A stretch of 39,579 nucleotides of DNA, from contig JAJDVB010000216.1 of NCBI GenBank assembly GCA_022826345.1, positions 1 to 39,579 of the forward strand. The letters run 5' to 3'. A program made the position numbers and the translations under genes. Shown piece after piece: positions 8,869 through 15,723 of the stretch. Source of the stretch: Alphaproteobacteria bacterium. GTDB lineage: Bacteria; Pseudomonadota; Alphaproteobacteria; UBA828. The notes below the pieces were generated by a model. The model was not told the DNA's origin, searched no databases, and was given only the letters and a program-made list of their open reading frames with translations. Each line of letters begins with the position of its first letter. The first letter of the stretch is position 1.

Positions 8869-9338
8869 AGTTCTCTGACTTCCACGTCGGCCAGGTCATC
8901 GAAGCCGGTCCCCACGAGGTGCTCGAGTCCGAGATCGTCAGGTTCGCGAGCGAGTACGATCCTCAGTGGTTCCATATTGACGCGGAGGCTGCCCCCCGCA
9001 GCCCCTTCGGCGGTCTGGTCGCAAGCGGCTGGCATAGTTGCGCGATCGCCATGCGGCTCATCGTCGAAGCCGCGTTGCACGGTTCGGAGTCGTTCGCTTC
9101 CCCCGGGATCGCCTACGTGAAGTGGCCAAATCCCGTGCGGCCAGGCGATAGCTTGCGTCTTCGCGCCACCGTCATCGAGGTCCGCCGGGCACGGAGCAGG
9201 CCGACGCTCGGCGTCCTGCGATGGCGCTGGCAGCTCTTCAACGAACGTGACCTTGAAGTGCTCGATCTCGAAGCCACCAGCATGTTCGACCTGTCTGAGC
9301 CGAGAATGGATCTGGAATCGACCGTTGTTCGACGTTGA
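8865..9338 (+). CDS. MaoC-like (R)-hydratase/dehydratase, probable CTG start
   Basis: This is a hot-dog-fold enzyme of the MaoC family, likely hydrating an enoyl-CoA. The frame reads LKFSDFHVGQVIEAG, then VRFASEYDPQWFHID (catalytic D and H), then FGGLVASGWH. With the N-terminal segment it is 157 aa, the family's usual size. The only ordinary start codon, GTG at 8919, would delete the conserved FxDFxVGQ strand. I therefore place the start at CTG 8865, which overlaps the TetR stop as CTGA and has AGGCGG 5 nt upstream. Family identity is firm; the start is inference. Confidence 0.85.
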   Translation: MKFSDFHVGQVIEAGPHEVLESEIVRFASEYDPQWFHIDAEAAPRSPFGGLVASGWHSCAIAMRLIVEAALHGSESFASPGIAYVKWPNPVRPGDSLRLRATVIEVRRARSRPTLGVLRWRWQLFNERDLEVLDLEATSMFDLSEPRMDLESTVVRR

Positions 9339-9347
9339 TTGGAGGAG

Positions 9348-9467
9348 AAATCACTTCGCGTGTTGCAGTTCGGTCAGAAGCCGGCGGTGCTAGCCGAGGC
9401 GATGCTGTGGGTTCGGCGCTTCCGGACCACGGGTGCGGAGATATTCAATCCGTGGTCGGAAACGTGA
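9348..9467 (+). pseudogene. Possible remnant of a CaiB/BaiF CoA-transferase N-terminus
   Basis: Ten bases past the MaoC stop, after GGAGGAG, the frame KSLRVLQFGQKPAVLAEAML continues to TTGAEIFNPWSET and then a stop. LRVL-FGQ followed about 25 residues later by GAE-I resembles the opening of CaiB/BaiF CoA transferases. Only 39 codons remain and there is no in-frame continuation. It may instead be a chance frame. Confidence 0.25.
9421..9460. repeat. Imperfect inverted repeat / hairpin closing the catabolic unit
   Basis: TCCGGACCACGG (9421-9432) pairs with CCGTGGTCGGA (9450-9460) apart from one bulged base, around a 17-nt loop. No T-run follows, so it is either a Rho-type or structural 3' end, or the end of a lost mobile element. 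Confidence 0.45.
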
Positions 9468-10313
9468 GGGAGGACTCGATCAATTGAGGCCAAGCCGTTG
9501 CAGCCTCCTCCGAGGTGCGGTCGCGACAAAGTGCGGACGTTCCGGCAAGCTCCACGCTATTCCTGCTCACGGTGTTGGGCGGATTGTGGGGCCGGCAGGC
9601 GTAGCCGCAAGGAATCGTGCGTAAAGTCGGCAGGTTGGGGCACGGTCCGACTCCCGCAGCGGCGGCTTTACGCTCGGGAGCATTTTCGTCGTGGTGGCGT
9701 CGGTTTTCCGCATAGTGATCGGCACCTCCGCGGCCGAAACTTTCAGGACCGAGTTCGAGCGCGCCCTCGCGCGCCGCAGCCTGCGCGGCAGCAAGCTGGT
9801 GATCACCGACGAGCACGAAGGGCGACGACGACTGGCAAATGGGCACGCCGCGGTAGTGCGGAGTACGCCCGCCGGACAGCGTGCTCTCGATGACTGCCAG
9901 GAACGGCTCCACGAACTAGCCTGACCGTGCCGACACAACAGCGGCGACCTGCGCGAACTCCTCCTGATTGTTGTACGCGGACGCCGCCGCGCCATATCGA
10001 TCAGCGGCGGTTGGAGAACACCGAGCAGGTGGGAACCCCGCGCCCATCTGCGAGCTGCAGACATAGCGCTTGAAGGACATCCAGCAGTGCTCTGTCGCCA
10101 GCGCCCGGCGCCGGGGTCAGCTGCCGGCCCTGCGTCCGGGACGATGCAGCCGGCCTACACCGAAGGATCACCGTGGCCGCGCGGTAGTGGAAGCTTCGCC
10201 GGCCCCGCAGAAGTTCGAGGCGCGCGCTGGCGCTCATCTGATGACCAAGCACAGCAGATCCGTCGCCACCATCTGGCGGATCAGCGAACGCCGAAGACAG
10301 GATCACATTTGTA
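9468..10313. other. Degenerate intergenic stretch with a transposase scar
   Basis: Apart from the IS256 fragment at 9691-9924, no frame here has convincing protein character, no ribosome site leads an open frame, and no RNA gene is visible. GC remains high. It looks like eroded mobile-element DNA between the catabolic module and the low-GC genes. Confidence 0.5.
9691..9924 (+). pseudogene. IS256-family transposase fragment
   Basis: The frame contains IVIGTSAAETFRTEFERALA, then RRSLRGSKLVITDEHEG. This matches the IS256 core, where GxSExxxFWxxFLRxLxxRGLRGVxLVISDAHEG is normal. W is replaced by R and the DAHEG aspartate motif reads DEHEG. After DEHEG the likeness stops and the expected WQRCRVH segment is absent. 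About 50 residues of an enzyme of about 400 survive, so it is inactive. Confidence 0.65.
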
Positions 10314-10342
10314 TTGCATTTCGATTCAGAATTGTCTACACT
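10314..10342 (+). promoter_or_regulatory. Candidate sigma70-type promoter of the 52-aa/445-aa unit
   Basis: TTGCAT (10314-10319) and TACACT (10337-10342) are separated by 17 nt in a locally AT-rich patch. A start near 10349 would give a leader of about 65 nt before the ATG at 10413. That leader contains a GC-rich hairpin, CACCCCGG (10374-10381) with CCGGGGGTG (10389-10397), ending one base before the ribosome site. Confidence 0.4.
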
Positions 10343-10412
10343 CGGCTCTGGCTCAATCGCGCGAGCCGACCCCCACCCCGGGGGAAGTCCGGGGGTGAAA
10401 GGAAGACTGCAG

Positions 10413-10571
10413 ATGTATCCTGACGATAGGCTACCCTTTGACGATGTCCCCACTGAGGCCGCGGAAAGCCTCGCGCAGAGCTGGGGGTATTCTGAATGCG
10501 ACGAGTCCTGGTCGGCCATTGTCGGTTGGGCGACAGGTCTCCTCCATGACGGCTCAAACGACGAAGACTGA
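10413..10571 (+). CDS. Small acidic protein of 52 aa, unrecognised
   Basis: The ATG at 10413 has AAAGGAAG 7 nt upstream and opens MYPDDRLPFDDVPTEAAES. The protein is strongly acidic at both ends and closes HDGSNDED. The middle, SWGYSECDESWSAIVGWATGLL, has one short amphipathic or hydrophobic patch. A longer frame reaches back to 10314, but the ribosome site favours 10413. It lies 71 bp before the 445-aa repeat protein in the same direction, with a strong hairpin between. It could be a partner or leader peptide of that gene. No family is recognised. Confidence 0.5.
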   Translation: MYPDDRLPFDDVPTEAAESLAQSWGYSECDESWSAIVGWATGLLHDGSNDED

Positions 10572-10580
10572 CGAGTCGCA

Positions 10581-10618
10581 GGCACCAGGTGGCCCCGGCT
10601 TTTCCGGGGCCACGTGCC
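10581..10618 (+). terminator. Strong GC hairpin between the 52-aa and 445-aa genes (attenuator or terminator)
   Basis: GTGGCCCCGG (10589-10598), loop CTTTT, CCGGGGCCAC (10604-10613) is a perfect 10-bp stem. It is extended beyond a 3-nt bulge by GGCAC (10581-10585) with GTGCC (10614-10618). Only TTCTC follows, so intrinsic termination would be incomplete. It stands 24 bp before the ATG at 10643. Confidence 0.5.
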
Positions 10619-10642
10619 TTCTCAAGAACAGGAGTGCGAAGT

Positions 10643-11980
10643 ATGAAAGATAAAGTCATTTCCTTCCGTATAGGAAGCAATGAGGCAGAAGAGTTGAGTA
10701 TGATCCTCAAGTATACAGGAGTCCCGGCGCGCTCCCAGAGCTTAGTGCTTCGGCTCGCCATTCCTTTCATTCATCGATCTATCCGAGATGGAATGGCTTT
10801 GGGAGCCGCTGACGTTGGCAAGGATAAACCCTTCAACGAGCGCTATGAGAGATATAGGAATGACAATGATCTCGATTTTCTAGCCTTAGGGTATAATATC
10901 GGCTTCAGAGGTGAAGATACGATGCTCTACAGAGTTGGCAAAGCGCAGGGCGAAATGGATGCCAGAGTTGGCAAGCCTGACTCGGATGTGCTCAACCGAC
11001 CGCTTTCGGTAAATTCCTCGAAATATACTGTAGGATACTTCGACGGATATCATGGCGGTTACATGGCCGGGCTGATCAAGGGCCATGCCGACAACGAGAA
11101 AGAGCATCTCGTTTATATCGGCGAAAGTGAGAGTGTACCAGGGGGTCCACCAGAAGGAGATCCCGTTCACATCAGCTGCTTTGCCATCGGCTATCGTACG
11201 GGCTTCTACAGCGAGCCTTTAATCACTCCTTATCAGAAAGGAAGCGTGAAGGGTACGGCCGACCGTGATGCGGGAGAACTTTACAATCCCAATCCTCATT
11301 CGGGTGAAAGTTCTAGTCCCTACATGGATGAGGGGGAAGAAAGACGCTGGATCGCCGGTTATCACGACGGTTACCAAGGTGGACGCGCGGCCGGAATGCT
11401 GGAAGGTGAAGCCGACCGCAATAACGGCAAGCCTTATCACCCCCCTTCAGGTCTCGTCGCACACAGCGACTTCGCGATCGGCTACCGAACTGCTTACCGG
11501 TCTAGCAACGTGATTTCCGAGAGCGATGACGACGGTACTTTATTCTTCTCTAGGGATGGCTGGAACGGTCTAGAAGAATATAAGGATGGCTGGACTTTAG
11601 GGATGGAGGACCGTCGAAATGGCAGCTCCGGCTTGTCCAAACACTTCCACTCCCCCGGCTTCCACGCATCGTCCTATAGCTCGTTTGCAGCCGGCTATCG
11701 AGATGGCTATGGCCCGGAAGCCCAAAAGTCGGACTATATTCGTGGCTATTGGGAAGGGCAGGATGATCGGGAAAACAACAAGCCGGCCGCTGTAGGAAGC
11801 CGTGACGGTCTCGAGCGGGTGGGATATCTCGCGGGCTACTATGATTGTCCTTCGGGGCTCCGCCCCACCGTGCCTAAGGGTCTCGAATACTTACCATCGA
11901 CAGAGCGCACCGGGCGAGGACTCGCGGCGCGGAAAGGAATGCCAGCGCTCCCGCCTAGTCTCAAGAATGAGCTTGATTAG
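10643..11980 (+). CDS. Ribbon-helix-helix-like N-terminus fused to GX3G/Tyr tandem repeats, 445 aa, novel
   Basis: I do not recognise this protein as a described family. Residues 4-45 (KVISFRI, NEAEELSMILKYTGV, SQSLVLRLAIPFI) match the strand-helix-helix order of a ribbon-helix-helix DNA-binding domain. Residues 49-401 carry repeated glycine-helix motifs: DGMALGAAD (49-57), LGYNIGF (82-88), VGKAQGEMD (98-106), GYFDGYHGGYMAGLIKG (131-147), AIGYRTGF (181-188), YQKGSVKGTAD (197-207), GYHDGYQGGRAAGMLEG (239-255), AIGYRTAY (278-285), YKDGWTLGMED (313-323), AAGYRDGY (349-356), YIRGYWEGQDD (365-375) and GYLAGYYD (394-401). Several are followed by DRxxGKP-like turns. Two stretches have four GX3 units in a row. 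No signal peptide or membrane segment is seen. The ATG at 10643 has AGGAG 8 nt upstream. GC is well below its neighbours, suggesting transfer. Confidence 0.8.
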   Translation: MKDKVISFRIGSNEAEELSMILKYTGVPARSQSLVLRLAIPFIHRSIRDGMALGAADVGKDKPFNERYERYRNDNDLDFLALGYNIGFRGEDTMLYRVGKAQGEMDARVGKPDSDVLNRPLSVNSSKYTVGYFDGYHGGYMAGLIKGHADNEKEHLVYIGESESVPGGPPEGDPVHISCFAIGYRTGFYSEPLITPYQKGSVKGTADRDAGELYNPNPHSGESSSPYMDEGEERRWIAGYHDGYQGGRAAGMLEGEADRNNGKPYHPPSGLVAHSDFAIGYRTAYRSSNVISESDDDGTLFFSRDGWNGLEEYKDGWTLGMEDRRNGSSGLSKHFHSPGFHASSYSSFAAGYRDGYGPEAQKSDYIRGYWEGQDDRENNKPAAVGSRDGLERVGYLAGYYDCPSGLRPTVPKGLEYLPSTERTGRGLAARKGMPALPPSLKNELD

Positions 11981-11989
11981 GCGATCCTA

Positions 11990-12243
11990 GTGTCGTGATT
12001 CCGAAGTTCGCACAGTTATGATTGAGCCGGGGCGAGTTCGAGGGTTCTCACGCAGAAGCGCTTGATGCATGCGAGCATTTCGTCGGCCGACTTGTGCCAC
12101 CGGAAGGGCTTGGGGTCCTCGTTGACCACCTCGATATTCTTGGGTGGTTGCCTGCTCCAGCTCGACGGTCGAGCGGTAAACCCGCGCCTGAACTGCTTCT
12201 CCGACAGATCGGCGAAGAACGTCTCCACCTGGTTGAGCCATGA
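11990..12243 (-). pseudogene. IS630-family element end with decayed transposase C-terminus
   Basis: On the minus strand SWLNQVE (by 12243) leads to ETFFADLSEKQFRRG, then shifts frame for VYRSTVELEQATTQEY, then returns for NIEVVNEDPKPFRWHKSADE and IKRFCVRTLELAPAQS, stopping at 12016. This is the C-terminal third of an IS630 transposase, DDE glutamate region included, with frameshifts. A stop codon lies just upstream of SWLNQ and the N-terminal two thirds are gone. The likely outer end begins right after the TA at 11988-11989, only 8 bp beyond the stop of the repeat protein. Confidence 0.75.
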
Positions 12244-12247
12244 CTAA

Positions 12248-12649
12248 TCTTCAACAGTTTGGAATCTAAATCTCTTTGTCATCCTATCTTTCCGGCCTCC
12301 CGATACGACTAATGCAGATACCCCCAATGAGTCGCAAGATAATGGCAACGATTTGGGTCGTGCCGTTGCCTCTGACAGCTCGGGCAGTAGCGGCTATGAG
12401 CTTTACGTGGTCGCAACTGCCGGCTTAAGCCTCCTTTTGTACAATGCCGTGTTGCAGGGTCAGTTTCGATCAAACGAAAATGAGGTCGAGTCGTCGGATG
12501 TCAACAGAGCAGTGCTGCATGCAAGCGTCAGTATCGTGAAGACTTTCGGGGATTGGCGCGTCTCTTTTTCGCATAGTTTGCGAGACCCCGAGATCAAGGG
12601 CGGAAAGAGCCATCGGTGGACCAGCTTCTCCGTGGGATGTATGTTTTAG
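12248..12649 (+). pseudogene. 3' fragment of an LpxR-like (DUF2219) lipid A deacylase gene
   Basis: From a stop at 12245 the frame runs open through LNLFVILSFRPPDTTNAD to SGYELYVVATAGLSLLLYNAVLQ, SVSIVKTFGDWRVSFSHSLRDPE and the terminal beta strand RWTSFSVGCMF. Alternating hydrophobic residues and a final aromatic are typical of outer-membrane barrels. The order matches the last third of DUF2219/LpxR proteins. A full gene would be about 320 aa; only 133 codons remain and there is no ribosome site. The break coincides with the IS630 scar, which probably removed the 5' part. Assignment to LpxR is moderately sure. Confidence 0.55.
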
Positions 12650-12713
12650 CCCCGCAAGAAAAAGCCTCGATCAAGGCGTGCTTGGCTGTACTTGGGACTC
12701 CGACTATGGTCTT

Positions 12714-13223
12714 TCAGTAGTTCCCCAGCAAATCCAGAACATATCTGATTAGCTCAGCTTGACATTGTGGCAACGTTCTATAGGCACTTTGTTGCGTGTT
12801 GTATATCGGCCTGATGTGGAAAATTAGAAACTTTTCCAGTTTACCGATGATCTTGATTTCTTCCTTCGTTAGCTCGTCGATGGAAATTACAACAAGTCTC
12901 CATGACCTTGTGGCAAATTTGAACTGCTCGAAATTGCGGAGCGTTCCTGTCCAGTTGTTTTTAAACGTCCCCCCGGTGTCCTTGTCAGTATAGTATTGTG
13001 TAATGCGACCTTTCAAATCCTGCTCTTGCGAGGGTGAATCTCCGCAACGTCCAACGTATAGCACTGCACCGGTGATCTCGTGCTGAAATATATAGACCCC
13101 ATAACGCATCTTTAGTGGTTCAAAGATAGCATAGTCGTTTTGTCCGTTCTTCTGTCTGAAAGGTTCATGCAAATCACAAATGATGTCTATTCGAAACGTA
13201 CCTACGTCTACACCTTCATCCAT
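12714..13223 (-). CDS. GIY-YIG nuclease-fold protein
   Basis: In this 169-aa protein residues 41-75 carry the fold's hallmarks: GVYIF (42-46) for GIY, YVGR (56-59) for YIG with the following Arg, and a second Arg in LKGRI (73). E130 in GKLEKFLIFHIRPIYN and N142 fit the metal-binding Glu and late Asn. The first 40 residues form an added N-terminal region. Such small proteins act as DNA nucleases or as parts of restriction and mobile elements. The start has AGGAG 6 nt upstream. GC is low compared with flanking core genes. Nuclease activity is inferred from motifs; the target is unknown. Confidence 0.75.
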   Translation of the reverse strand: MDEGVDVGTFRIDIICDLHEPFRQKNGQNDYAIFEPLKMRYGVYIFQHEITGAVLYVGRCGDSPSQEQDLKGRITQYYTDKDTGGTFKNNWTGTLRNFEQFKFATRSWRLVVISIDELTKEEIKIIGKLEKFLIFHIRPIYNTQQSAYRTLPQCQAELIRYVLDLLGNY

Positions 13224-13240
13224 CTCGCACTCCTGGGTTC

Positions 13241-13254
13241 TTAGCTGAAGCTAA
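13241..13254. promoter_or_regulatory. Palindrome upstream of the GIY-YIG gene
   Basis: TTAGCTGAAGCTAA is a 6+2+6 palindrome, embedded in a longer imperfect one (TTC on the left, GAA on the right). It lies 17-30 nt upstream of the GIY-YIG start, in the leader or promoter position, so it could be an operator or the hairpin of a leader. Confidence 0.35.
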
Positions 13255-13315
13255 AGAAGGTCATTGCCCTGACGCCAAAGTCAAGTCGAAATACCCTGTG
13301 GTCTTCACTGGATGC

Positions 13316-14311
13316 TCACCTTCGACGGCTGGGAATCGGTTCTATCGTGCGAAGTGCCTCGCGGTCGAAGTGCAACGTCCCGCCGGAATCCCGTGAAACG
13401 ATCGGAGCAAGCTGGAGCTTGCAATCACCCGACTCAAGGAAGCATGAAAAACGGGAAAGATAATCGAAATTCGGTTCATTTCCGCAAGTTCTCGCAAGCT
13501 CCTCGCCAGCGGGGGTCAAAGCGTTGAGTGAGAGATTCCCGGGATCGATTCTGGTTCCCGGAGGACCTTTCACCCTCAATACATGTCCGCAATATTCTTC
13601 GACATATTCTCCGTCGTCCCCCAACACCAAATCCCTCATCGAAAATACAGTTGGATGAATGGGATATACGAGACCGGTGTGTAAAAGGATTTTGAAAGAA
13701 GAACGCAGTTCCTTGGCAATTGGCGGATCTATCCATCCTTCAAAGATGAATTCCGAAATCCGGTACTCCATCAGGGCCGAAAAAGCCTCTGCATCCCGTT
13801 GCGACATATCCCTCAATATTGATAGCGTGCGCAGCGATGTCCGTCCGGGCTCCTCGACTTCTCCCGACAGGATCTTGGCCCAGAGCTTTCGCATGTCCTC
13901 TGACGAGACGTCCTGAACGCCTTCGAAGAACTGGGCCGTCCAGTCGGGATCGGGCTCGTGATCCGGAACCTCCTTGTCGCCGAGATCGGCCGCGGCACCC
14001 CGGACCACCGAAGTGATGTTCGCCTGCCGTTTTCCCTCCTGGAACTCGATCCGCTGCTTGATGCCGTCTCGGTCGATTTCAACCACTTCGCGCCCTACCT
14101 GAGCCGGCGTGGCGCGAGAATGCCGCGCCTCGGCCCGGGCGTCGGCGATGAGTTTCAGGCTGTCGGCGTGCGCCCTGGCCTTGATGAGCTGGGCTTCCGC
14201 CTGCTTGCGCGCCCTCCACGGCGCCAGCATCGACCCCGCGACTGCGCCGATGCCGCTGGCGGTATAGTCCACAAGCTTTTCGAGCGCCGGGACCAAGTTC
14301 ACGTCCACCAT
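13316..14311 (-). CDS. DUF2806-family protein
   Basis: This 331-aa protein contains DWTAQFFEGVQDVSSEDMRKLWAKILSGEVEEPGRTSLRTLSIL at about residues 124-167, the diagnostic block of DUF2806. The N-terminus has a short glycine-rich helix (GIGAVAGSMLAPWRARK) that could touch the membrane, followed by a charged coiled-coil-like stretch rich in Ala, Arg and Glu. The function of DUF2806 is not known; members are common in prophages and genomic islands. The start at 14311 has AAAGGGG 7 nt upstream. It is 109 bp downstream of the DUF3800 gene on the same strand, so the two may share a transcript. Confidence 0.78.
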   Translation of the reverse strand: MVDVNLVPALEKLVDYTASGIGAVAGSMLAPWRARKQAEAQLIKARAHADSLKLIADARAEARHSRATPAQVGREVVEIDRDGIKQRIEFQEGKRQANITSVVRGAAADLGDKEVPDHEPDPDWTAQFFEGVQDVSSEDMRKLWAKILSGEVEEPGRTSLRTLSILRDMSQRDAEAFSALMEYRISEFIFEGWIDPPIAKELRSSFKILLHTGLVYPIHPTVFSMRDLVLGDDGEYVEEYCGHVLRVKGPPGTRIDPGNLSLNALTPAGEELARTCGNEPNFDYLSRFSCFLESGDCKLQLAPIVSRDSGGTLHFDREALRTIEPIPSRRR

Positions 14312-14420
14312 CGTTGGGCCCCTTTCTCCTTCATCGGCCGCCGCTGGACTTCTTCAAGCAACGCTTCTGACTGCCCGAAGGGCTCGCTGCGGTCAAGCGG
14401 GGCGGTCCCGGAGCCCGCGG

Positions 14421-15164
14421 TCAGCGCCGGATACCGCTGCGGCGGCTGACGCGGTTGACGCGGTGCTCGAAATACCGGCGGAACAACTCGTTCTCCGGCC
14501 AGACGGCCGGCTCGGACCAGACCGCGCCCAGGCGTCCAACCAGTCCCGCAATCCAGTCGGCGGCCTGAAGCGTCTGGTAGCGGTGGCTCTCGACATGGAA
14601 CGGCGGCTCGATGAGATGCCGCCGCCTTTCGGTGCGTCCGTACATGCTCTGCGCGGCCTGCGCGACGAGCGCCGGACGCTGGTTGTGCTCGTCGAGGATC
14701 AGCACGAAATCCTCCGGCGGGTCGCAGTCCCCGGCGCAGAACTGGTCGATCCGCTTGATCGCCTCGAGAAACACCCTCGCGTAGAGGCGGTTGGGATCGT
14801 GGCTCTGCGGAGAGGCCGTCTTCCGTATCCCGACATGGAGGACGAATCCGCCGAGCGCCTCGATCCGGTTGAGCAGCCGGTTGGTGAGCCGGCGCAGTTC
14901 GGGATAGCGGCTCACATTGGTCGCCGTGTAGAGGCTGGAGCCCTTCTTCTCCCACAGGGCGGGGTGCTTGCCCGAGCGCTCGATCTCGAAGGCGAGAAGC
15001 TCGCACTTGCGCTGGTAGAACCATGTGCCGAACCCGCGCACTTCGTCGGCCGGCAGGACGAATCCCGCGAGGCCGAATACCGGGCTTTCCCGGAATTTGG
15101 GATGGGTTCGGGCGACGTAGGGGCCGACGTGGCCAAACTCGTCGAGATAGGCGAAATACGTCAT
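14421..15164 (-). CDS. DUF3800-family protein
   Basis: This 247-aa protein opens MTYFAYLDEFGHVGPY, and YLDE-G is the DUF3800 signature. A second acidic motif, FVLILDEHNQ, and the late QTLQAADWIAG (Q-AD) complete the set of conserved acids, which together look like an RNase H-like active site. The biochemical role is not established; the family is frequent on mobile elements and in defence islands. The ATG at 15164 is preferred to the ATG at 15179 because GGGAGG lies 7 nt before it. It follows an intrinsic terminator closing the integrase remnant and precedes DUF2806. Confidence 0.8.
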   Translation of the reverse strand: MTYFAYLDEFGHVGPYVARTHPKFRESPVFGLAGFVLPADEVRGFGTWFYQRKCELLAFEIERSGKHPALWEKKGSSLYTATNVSRYPELRRLTNRLLNRIEALGGFVLHVGIRKTASPQSHDPNRLYARVFLEAIKRIDQFCAGDCDPPEDFVLILDEHNQRPALVAQAAQSMYGRTERRRHLIEPPFHVESHRYQTLQAADWIAGLVGRLGAVWSEPAVWPENELFRRYFEHRVNRVSRRSGIRR

Positions 15165-15179
15165 CCACGGCCCTCCCAA

Positions 15180-15208
15180 AACACGAAAGCCCGCACCGGA
15201 GTGCGGGC
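15180..15208 (-). terminator. Intrinsic terminator of the integrase-side transcript
   Basis: On the minus strand GCCCGCAC-TCCG-GTGCGGGC (8-bp stem, 15208-15189) is followed by TTTCGTGTTTT. It lies between the integrase fragment and the DUF3800 start, so it separates their transcription or attenuates read-through into DUF3800. Confidence 0.65.
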
Positions 15209-15318
15209 CTCGGAAAGAGGGCAGTACTGGACTGCGTCTCGAAAAGAAAGATAGTTCCTCGCCCCGCTCGACGTCAAGACCTGAATGCCGCGCCGGCGTC
15301 CAGGTTGGCGGTCGCGGA

Positions 15319-15723
15319 TCATAATATGTCGTCGGCGATGCTGGCGGCGATCTTTTCGGCCGCTTCCCTCACTGAGTCCCGGGCGAGATGCGCGTAGCGG
15401 GCGGTCGTTTCCACCCTGCGGTGACCGAGCAGCCGGCCGATGATCGGCAGCCCCTCGCCGAGCGCCAGGGCCCGCGAAGCGAAGCTGTGCCTGATGTCAT
15501 GAATGCGCACGTCGTGCAGCCCGGCCTTCGCGCGGATGCTCTGCCATGCGCCGTCGATGTCGGCCATGTGCGTGCCCGGCTTCGCGCCCGGAACCACCCA
15601 ATGATCGCCCGGCTCGCGCGGCAGGGCCGCGAGCACGCCGACCGCCGCCGGCGAAAGGTGGACCGTGCGGTCGCCGGTCTTCCCGTTGACGATGCGCGGA
15701 TCTGCGCGGGGGGTGCGCAGCAA
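15319..15723 (-). pseudogene. Tyrosine integrase, C-terminal half only
   Basis: The 134-codon frame holds the end of a phage-type site-specific recombinase: KTGDR (catalytic Lys), HDIRHSFASRAL (HxxR), LGHRRVETTARYAHL (second His and the Tyr nucleophile). The core- and arm-binding domains and the first catalytic Arg are missing, and a TAG stands just upstream of the surviving part. With about two thirds lost it cannot be active. It marks the right side of the accessory region as a former integrative element. Confidence 0.85.

Noticed and set aside
10001..10585. 194-codon minus-strand frame
   Set aside because: No ribosome site, no recognisable motif, and it runs through the promoter and hairpins of the 52-aa gene.
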